Shown one piece after another: positions 58,430 through 64,000 of a stretch of 64,000 nt of DNA (the stretch's first letter is position 1; every line of letters begins with the position of its first letter). This stretch comes from Aquabacter spiritensis. Its GTDB lineage: Bacteria > Pseudomonadota > Alphaproteobacteria > Rhizobiales > Xanthobacteraceae. The notes under the pieces are model-generated. The model made no database searches. It was not told the origin of the DNA and saw only the letters and a list, made by a program, of their open reading frames with translations. The stretch spans positions 1-64,000 of the forward strand of contig NZ_SMAI01000006.1 of assembly GCF_004346185.1 (NCBI RefSeq). Direction: 5' to 3'. A program made the translations under genes and the position numbers.

Positions 58430-59584
58430 TCAGCCCTTGACCGGACCGTCGAGGGGCGCCGGTGCGGGCTTGGGCGTAACCGGCAGACCTGGGCGCACCC
58501 GCTGGGCCCCCTCCGTGATCACCAGGGCGCCGGGGGAGAGGCCTTCGGTAATGACCGCCTGCCCGCCTCGGGCGGTGCCCACCTTCACGAAGGTCTGCTC
58601 CACCTTGTTGTCGGCGCCCACCACCAGCACGAACGTGCCGGCCTGATCCAGTTGCAGCGCCGATTGCGGAATGACCAGGACGTCCTTGCCCTTCTCCTCC
58701 TCCACCCGCACGCCCACCACCTGCCCGGCGGTGAGCAGGCCGTCGGCATTCGGGACCTCGGCCTGCACGAGCGTGGAATCGGTGCTGGCGTCCGCCGTGA
58801 CATTGATGAAGGAAAGACGGCCGGGCTGGTCGTAGAGTGTGCCGTCGGGCAGGCGGATGCGGATCTGGAGCGGACGTTCGCCATTCTTGGCGGTGTCGCG
58901 CTTCAGGTCGATGAGGAGACGCTGGGAGACGGGGAAGAGGATCTTGACGACGTCGTCCTTCACCACCGTGGTGAGGATCCCGCTGTCGGGTCCGACCACA
59001 TTGCCCACCGTGACGGCGGAGCGGCCGACGCGGCCGGTGATCGGGCTGGTGATGCGGGTATAGCCCAGCTGGATGTTGGCCTGATCCAGGGCAGCCTTGG
59101 CGGCGGAGACCTGCGCCGCCGCGATCTGTTGGTCGGCGATGCGCTGGTCGAGAGTCGCCCGGGGCAGGTTGTTGGTGCGGAACAGCTCCTGCCCGCGCGC
59201 CACCTGGAGGTCGGAATTGTTGAGCGAGGCCTGGGCGCCCTCGAGCTGGGCCTGGCGCGCCGCCACGGCGGCCTCGAACGGCTCCGGCTCGATCCGGAAG
59301 AGGAGATCCCCCGCCGCCACCTTCTGGCCTTCGGTGAACACCCGCTCGGTGAGGAAGCCGGTCACGCGGGCTCGGATGTCGACCCGCTCCATGGCCTCCA
59401 CCCGGCCGACGAACTCCGCACCTTCGCTGATCGGGCGCATCTGCGCCTTGACCACCATCACCACGGGAGCGACCGCGGGACCGGCGGTGCCGGCGCCCCC
59501 CGGGTTCTCCTCGCACCCTGCCACCAGCAAAGCGAGCACGAGCGGGGGTCCGTAGCGACGGGCGAGGCGGATCAGGCTGGGCAT
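58430..59584 (-). CDS. RND efflux periplasmic adaptor lipoprotein (membrane fusion protein)
   Basis: A 384-residue HlyD/AcrA-type adaptor. The N-terminus is a lipoprotein signal ([24 protein letters not shown]) with a lipobox cysteine at 24. Then come the barrel-sandwich, the coiled-coil hairpin ([21 protein letters not shown] region) and the beta-barrel domains ([23 protein letters not shown]). It is the first gene of the efflux operon, 4 bp before the permease. The start was taken at the ATG that begins the lipoprotein signal; a TTG start 20 codons upstream has no support. Confidence 0.94.
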   Translation of the reverse strand: MPSLIRLARRYGPPLVLALLVAGCEENPGGAGTAGPAVAPVVMVVKAQMRPISEGAEFVGRVEAMERVDIRARVTGFLTERVFTEGQKVAAGDLLFRIEPEPFEAAVAARQAQLEGAQASLNNSDLQVARGQELFRTNNLPRATLDQRIADQQIAAAQVSAAKAALDQANIQLGYTRITSPITGRVGRSAVTVGNVVGPDSGILTTVVKDDVVKILFPVSQRLLIDLKRDTAKNGERPLQIRIRLPDGTLYDQPGRLSFINVTADASTDSTLVQAEVPNADGLLTAGQVVGVRVEEEKGKDVLVIPQSALQLDQAGTFVLVVGADNKVEQTFVKVGTARGGQAVITEGLSPGALVITEGAQRVRPGLPVTPKPAPAPLDGPVKG

Positions 59585-59800
59585 GAATTTGTCCGGATAG
59601 CGCAAGGCGAAAGCCTCAGCTTGTCCTTTCGAGGCTAACCACAATACTCGATGCGGCGCAAGCGATGCGGCGCCATCTACCCTCCACCACGCGCCAGGGC
59701 CGCTCCACGACTGTTCTCAAAACGTTTCTGGAGGCAATCCCCCCGGAACGCGGTCACGAATAGTCTTCATTTCTGCCGCCCGATCTATTCAGCCGGCACC

Positions 59801-62353
59801 TCAATTGTCGCACCCGAAGCGGCCGCGCAGGTCGCCGCCTCCGGCGGCCAGCGCGATCGAGGGTCCGCCGAGGGGACCCTTGACCGTGAAGCTGTGTCCG
59901 GATTCCCCGAACAGGGCATTCAGCGGGCGCGGCACCACCAGGAGATCGATGCGGTTGCGCGGCAGGTCGATGGTGCCGCGCCCCAACGCCTGGATATTCT
60001 CCGTGATGACCACCAGAATCGGATTGGTCCGCGCCACCCCCTTCTCGAAGACGAAAGGCACCTTCGCGCAACGCAGTTCGCTGTCGCCGCGATAGACGGA
60101 CGAGGTGAACAGGCCGCCGACGATCCCCATCCCCGCCAGATCGAGAAGCCCCGTCCCGATCCGCCCGCGCCCCACGCGGGCGGTCAGGGTGCCGGCAAGC
60201 GTGCTCAGCATGTCGTCGGCATCAGTCCGGGCGGTCAGGTCGAAGGCGAGGCGCAACGTGCCGGACACCGAGATAGGCGCGCCCCGCCCCACCAAGCCGG
60301 CGAGCGACAGTTGCTCCCCCGCCCCCTTGATGCGCACGGACGTACGCCCTTCGCTCGCCACCACCGCCGAGACGAAGCCCCCCTGATAGCCGATGCGCAA
60401 GGGATCAATGCGCAGCGCGCCTTCATTCACCGCAAGGCGGGCCTGGATGCCCTTGGCTCCGTCCCCGCCCCCTTCAAGCCGCTCGGCGGAGATGGCGATG
60501 TCCATGTCGGTGGTGGCCATGAGGTCGATCTGGCTTCCGCCCGCCAGCGGCGCCGCACCGAGAACAGCGACGGGCCGCCGCCCAGCGCGGTTTTCGGTGC
60601 GGACGAGGCTGATGAGTTCGTCCCCGAAGACCTTCGGCGCGGTGATGGTGCCGCCCACGAAGACCCGGCCGTTGGGCTTCGCCCGGCTGGTCAGGTTGCC
60701 CAGGATTTGGGTGCGGCCGATATCGGCGCGCCCGTCTAGGGTCACGGCCTCCGACGTCCCGCTGACTCGACCGTCAAAGCGGATGGGGCCCTGGAAAGCG
60801 ACCTCCCGGCCGAGGGCGGCAGCGAATTCGGAATAGTTGGGAATGTCGAGGCGCGCCTCCACGCGGGCGGCCGGGCCGGCGCCCGTGGGGGCGAGATCGG
60901 GCGGCGCCAGATCGATGCTCGCCTGCACCAGTTCGCCGCCTTCTATGCGCGCGGCGAAGGCGTCGACGGCGAGCTCGCCCCCGGCATCGGACACCGCCAT
61001 ACGCCCCACCAGCCGTCCGAGCCGCGCCGCGCCGCCGGCTTGCATCGCCAGCATGCTCGCCACGGGCAGATCGACGGTCCCGGCGAGATTGACGCCCACG
61101 AAGCGCAGCACGTCTCTGACATCGCCGGTGAGCTGCAGGACAGGACGCGTGCGCGGACCCGCCAGCACCGAAACGTCTTTGAGCGCCACGCGGCCGTCCC
61201 CGTCCCGCTCCACCGATCGCACCGCGATGGGGCCGATCTGCCGGAAGCTTTGATCGAACGCATTGGTCTCGACCACGCTGTCCTCCAGCATCAGGCCGTC
61301 CGCGCCGCTTCGGAACGCTCCGGACAGACGGGTGACGACGATGTCGCGGAGCGACACGGAGGACGCGACATCGGCATTCAGCGTCGCCACCGCCTTCACA
61401 TCCACCCCCTGTAGGGTGGGAAGGTCCCCGACGGCGCCGTCCAAATGGACATGTTCGCCACCGGTCAGCCGAAGGTCCAGTTGCAGGTCCCGGACTGCCA
61501 TAGTGTCGGGTTCCGCGAAAAGCCACGCGCGCAGCGTGCCGGATCCGTCGATCACCGGCGCGAGCCCGCTCAGAACCAACACTTGCGCCAAGCTGCCGGC
61601 ATCGGCGGCCAGCTCGATGGCCAAGCCCCGATCGAAGCGCGCCGTGGGCGCGCGCACGTCCAAACGGCAGATGAAGTCTTGGATCGGCCCCGGCACCAAA
61701 AGCCGAATCTCCGCCCCATAGGGACGCAGCCCCTCTTCCGGCCGCGCATCCAGGTCGAAGGCGAAGCCCAGTTTGACAGGCGCTCCGTTCAAGGCGGCGT
61801 CAGCGACGAGGGCCGTGCGTGTGCCATCCTGCCGGCTGCGCAGCTCCTCAACCCGCAATTCGAAGAGCCAGCCATTGGAATCGAAGAGGCGGATGACGGT
61901 GTGCTGGATCGCCAGGTGCGGCAGAAGGGACAAGACGTGGATGGGAGATTCGAGGAGCGAACCCGGCCTGGCGTCGTCCGCCCCGTCCATCGGCACGTCG
62001 AGCCGCGCGCCGTCCACCGCGAGGCTATAGGCGTTGTGGCCGGACAACAGGTCACCATAGGCCGGCAGCCCGAGGACCACCCGTTCCACCCACGCCCCGG
62101 CGCCGTCCCTACCGCGCGATTGGATCCCGGCGACGAAAAGGATTGGACGCGGCCATAGGTCGACGGTGACCGCACCGCTCACCGTCACCGGCTCGCCCCA
62201 GAGCTGGGTCAGCGCCCGCTCGGCGACCAGACGGCGCAGCCCCTCTCCCTGAGGCAAGAGGGTGACGGCGAAAAGGCCGATCACGACCAGGATGGCGCAC
62301 ACGCCGCCCAGCACCGCGCCGCGCACGATCCAACGTCCCGGGAAGCGTGCCAT
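59801..62353 (-). CDS. AsmA-like envelope protein
   Basis: An 850-residue protein with one N-terminal transmembrane helix (VRGAVLGGVCAILVVIGLFAVTLLP, about residues 10-34) and a long beta-rich periplasmic region. The start AERALTQLWGEPVTVSGAVTVDLWPRP is typical of the AsmA family, and the C-terminal part (GTLTARVGRGRIGTGLLDLAG and the RIDLLVVPRP segment) matches the AsmA C-terminal domain. AsmA-like proteins are thought to form lipid-transfer bridges between the membranes. GAAGGGG precedes the ATG. It lies 64 bp downstream of an Ntn-hydrolase gene on the same strand. Confidence 0.88.
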   Translation of the reverse strand: MARFPGRWIVRGAVLGGVCAILVVIGLFAVTLLPQGEGLRRLVAERALTQLWGEPVTVSGAVTVDLWPRPILFVAGIQSRGRDGAGAWVERVVLGLPAYGDLLSGHNAYSLAVDGARLDVPMDGADDARPGSLLESPIHVLSLLPHLAIQHTVIRLFDSNGWLFELRVEELRSRQDGTRTALVADAALNGAPVKLGFAFDLDARPEEGLRPYGAEIRLLVPGPIQDFICRLDVRAPTARFDRGLAIELAADAGSLAQVLVLSGLAPVIDGSGTLRAWLFAEPDTMAVRDLQLDLRLTGGEHVHLDGAVGDLPTLQGVDVKAVATLNADVASSVSLRDIVVTRLSGAFRSGADGLMLEDSVVETNAFDQSFRQIGPIAVRSVERDGDGRVALKDVSVLAGPRTRPVLQLTGDVRDVLRFVGVNLAGTVDLPVASMLAMQAGGAARLGRLVGRMAVSDAGGELAVDAFAARIEGGELVQASIDLAPPDLAPTGAGPAARVEARLDIPNYSEFAAALGREVAFQGPIRFDGRVSGTSEAVTLDGRADIGRTQILGNLTSRAKPNGRVFVGGTITAPKVFGDELISLVRTENRAGRRPVAVLGAAPLAGGSQIDLMATTDMDIAISAERLEGGGDGAKGIQARLAVNEGALRIDPLRIGYQGGFVSAVVASEGRTSVRIKGAGEQLSLAGLVGRGAPISVSGTLRLAFDLTARTDADDMLSTLAGTLTARVGRGRIGTGLLDLAGMGIVGGLFTSSVYRGDSELRCAKVPFVFEKGVARTNPILVVITENIQALGRGTIDLPRNRIDLLVVPRPLNALFGESGHSFTVKGPLGGPSIALAAGGGDLRGRFGCDN

Positions 62354-62417
62354 CCCCTTCCCCTTTCGGTCTCGCAAGCGGCCCGATCCGACCGTAGCGG
62401 CTCCTCGCCGCCTCCCC

Positions 62418-63464
62418 TCACAGGGTGGGCGGAAAAGCCTTGGAGACCGGTCCCAGGGGCTTGAACTTAGCCGAGACCTCTCCGCTCAGCCCGGCTTCGG
62501 AAGGCATCAAGGCCAGAATGTCCGTCCCCTCCGGCTTCAGCTTGGCGAAGTCGACCCAGAACACGTTCGGGCTGTTCACCGGCATCACATAATAGACTTT
62601 GTGGCTGTGGTCGGACACTGAGGTCCAGCGTGTGGGCCAGGCATCGGCCGAATCTCCCCCCGACGTGTCGACCGCTCCGAAAGGCACCGCCACATTGCGC
62701 ACCACACCCGCCAGATGACCGATCGCCTCCGCGGTGTCAGCGGGCTTCGGCAGCGTCTTCAGATAGGAGGAGGCGCGCACAAAGCGGCTCATCGGATCGA
62801 TATCGCCGGGCATTGGAAGCGTGCCGCCGAACATTTTGTAGCGCTTCAGATTGGTGAGTTGCTCCTCCAACGGAGGCTCGTTGGTCATCACGGTCACGTC
62901 CTTGCCGTGATGGATCACGGTCTTGCCCTTTACGAACTCGATGACCGCACTGTCTCCGCCCGCATCCGCAATCGACAGATGCAACGGCCATTCACGTCCA
63001 TGCGCCGCCACAGAAACGATGCGGACCTTCTTCAGGCCTTCCAGGGCCTCGGCGACGGTGGAGAAGTTGTCGAGCACAAATTGCGGCCAGAGCAGATTGG
63101 ACAGGCCCGGACGCTGGTCGGCCGGCTCATGCTCGGCGTCATGGAGATAGAGCAGGTGCGCGCTGAGGCCAGCCTCATTCATCCCGTCGCTGGTCGCAAA
63201 ATCCAGGGCGGTAAGGACTGTGCTGGCGTATTTCGACGTCCATTCCGCGGCGTCGCCTTCGGAGAGCCCGCGCCGAGCGATGCCGCGAGGCAGGAAGACG
63301 AGGCGGGGCTGGTCGTCGATGTAGAGATCCATGGTGCGGGCGGCGACCACCGCCTGATCATTGGCATTCCAGAGAATGAGGCTACAGGCGGGGGCGATCG
63401 CACCGCCCGCCAGAGTGGCCGACACCATGGCGGCAAGACCGATCCCGGTGAGATAGCAATTCAT
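62418..63464 (-). CDS. Exported linear amide C-N hydrolase (choloylglycine hydrolase family)
   Basis: A 348-residue N-terminal-nucleophile hydrolase of the choloylglycine/penicillin V acylase family, which splits linear amides such as N-acyl amino acids, bile-salt conjugates, penicillin V or acyl-homoserine lactones. A signal peptide (MNCYLTGIGLAAMVSATLAGG) ends at APA26, and the next residue is Cys27 in ACSLILWN, so signal removal would itself expose the catalytic cysteine. The active-site Arg and Asp lie in VVAARTMDLYID. Export is unusual for the bile-salt members but known for gram-negative relatives. It starts after GCGGAA and precedes the AsmA-like gene. Confidence 0.88.
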   Translation of the reverse strand: MNCYLTGIGLAAMVSATLAGGAIAPACSLILWNANDQAVVAARTMDLYIDDQPRLVFLPRGIARRGLSEGDAAEWTSKYASTVLTALDFATSDGMNEAGLSAHLLYLHDAEHEPADQRPGLSNLLWPQFVLDNFSTVAEALEGLKKVRIVSVAAHGREWPLHLSIADAGGDSAVIEFVKGKTVIHHGKDVTVMTNEPPLEEQLTNLKRYKMFGGTLPMPGDIDPMSRFVRASSYLKTLPKPADTAEAIGHLAGVVRNVAVPFGAVDTSGGDSADAWPTRWTSVSDHSHKVYYVMPVNSPNVFWVDFAKLKPEGTDILALMPSEAGLSGEVSAKFKPLGPVSKAFPPTL

Positions 63465-63891
63465 GCGCACGTTCCGCTTCACTCGCCTGTGAGAATGTCC
63501 GCGAATCGAGCCGCCCAGCTTGCGAAAGGCTCGCTGGCGCGCCACGACGCATCGGTACATTTGGCGTCCTTGTCCTGGCGACGTGCACCCCGAGCTGCGG
63601 TGGTCGTCGAGCCCCCCGCCGGTGCGCCCGTACCCTCAAGCACAGCTTCAAGCTAATTTATCTCCGGCATATGCTCCAGGCCGCGGCCCTATTCAGCTTC
63701 GCGGAAAGCATATGCGAACCGGCGGTCGCGCACCTGTCGCAAACGACGGTCTGCGTCGAGCGGCACAGGCAGACGCGACGGCGGCAATCGAGACCGGTGG
63801 AGAGCCTGCCGTCTTGCCGGCGGCCGCGCCGACGGGAAGACGGCCGGACGGCGCCCGAATGCCGACGCGGCATCACCTGCCTGCGATGGAC
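63465..63891. other. Gene-free region before the tRNA fragment
   Basis: A 427-bp stretch with no convincing coding sequence; the frames present have no family similarity or ribosome-binding site. Two copies of the palindrome GCATATGC lie at 63667-63674 and 63708-63715, 41 bp apart. It holds the promoter of the Ntn-hydrolase gene and adjoins the proposed integration site. Confidence 0.5.
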
Positions 63892-63941
63892 TGATGCGCC
63901 GGAGAGATTCGAACTCCTGACCCCCCAGATTCGTAGTCTGG
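63892..63941 (-). pseudogene. 3' fragment of tRNA-Arg(ACG), probable attachment site
   Basis: On the minus strand this reads as the 3' part of a tRNA: anticodon stem-loop CCAGA-CTACGAA-TCTGG (anticodon ACG), variable loop, T-arm with GTTCGAATC, and an acceptor strand ending GGCGCATCA. The 5' half (acceptor 5' strand and D-arm) is absent; the preceding bases are unrelated. Slight losses in the acceptor and variable regions show that it is not functional. Such fragments are left where an integrative element has entered a tRNA gene and carried in a replacement 3' end. Confidence 0.72.
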
Positions 63942-64000
63942 GCAAAAGCCGTGTGCATTCGACGTCTTACTCGCGAGTGGCTGCAACAACCGAGGCCGCA

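Noticed and set aside
56914-58440. A 508-codon plus-strand frame opposite the RND permease.
   Set aside because: It is rich in His, Asp and Gln from antisense reading of transmembrane codons; it is not a real protein.
63892-63941. A functional tRNA-Arg gene.
   Set aside because: The 5' acceptor strand and D-arm are absent from the adjoining sequence, so only a 3' fragment is present.
63658-63958. Short frames overlapping the tRNA fragment.
   Set aside because: They read through the tRNA-derived sequence and have no start signals; chance frames.

Overview
This window is a high-GC stretch of chromosome from an alphaproteobacterium, most likely of the Hyphomicrobiales/Rhodospirillales type. 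The evidence is: two GTTC-N7-GTTC boxes of the alphaproteobacterial LexA type between ssb and uvrA; split secD/secF with yajC beside Mth938-like and squalene-synthase-like genes; trmFO; a DUF1127 micro-protein; a DUF1289 protein; a clan AA aspartic protease; and an orphan Bug-type solute receptor. No rRNA, complete tRNA, CRISPR array or insertion sequence was seen.

Layout. 1-6.8 kb: housekeeping block on the minus strand (two cyclophilins, coaD, gyrA), interrupted by a divergent SDR/AraC pair. 6.9-14.4 kb: catabolic cassette (secreted MetX-like hydrolase; a tight five-gene operon of amidohydrolase, isopropylmalate-dehydrogenase-like enzyme, aldehyde dehydrogenase, cupin and TTT-type receptor) with a divergent GntR regulator and a probable operator. 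It sits between gyrA and ssb, genes often found close together in this class. 14.5-18.4 kb: divergent ssb/uvrA with two SOS boxes. 18.7-28.8 kb: DUF1127 protein, trmFO, a kinase-like protein fused to what resembles the C-terminal domain of acyl-CoA ligases, homologues of complex I assembly factors NDUFAF6 and NDUFAF3, secF-secD-yajC, cobS, a DUF1289 protein, an aspartic protease and an aldo/keto reductase.

28.9-34.6 kb: a 1334-residue protein with two GH18 chitinase-type domains and three copies of an unrecognised module, divergent from a GAF-PAS-GGDEF diguanylate cyclase. 34.7-38.2 kb: an AT-richer glycan cassette (FkbM methyltransferase, flippase, glycosyltransferase), probably acquired. 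38.8-40.8 kb: prolyl oligopeptidase. 41.2-54.1 kb: one 12.9-kb gene for a giant autotransporter built of PATR-type repeats, holding a 299-bp perfect direct repeat. 54.3-63.5 kb: AraC regulator, RND efflux pair without an outer-membrane partner, AsmA-like protein and an exported Ntn hydrolase.

At 63.89-63.94 kb there is a 3' fragment of a tRNA-Arg(ACG) gene without its 5' half. This is the usual scar left by a tRNA-targeting integrative element, and its orientation places the element to the right, beyond the window. The surface-related genes (autotransporter, dual chitinase, diguanylate cyclase, glycan cassette) together suggest an attached or polymer-degrading lifestyle; this is inference.
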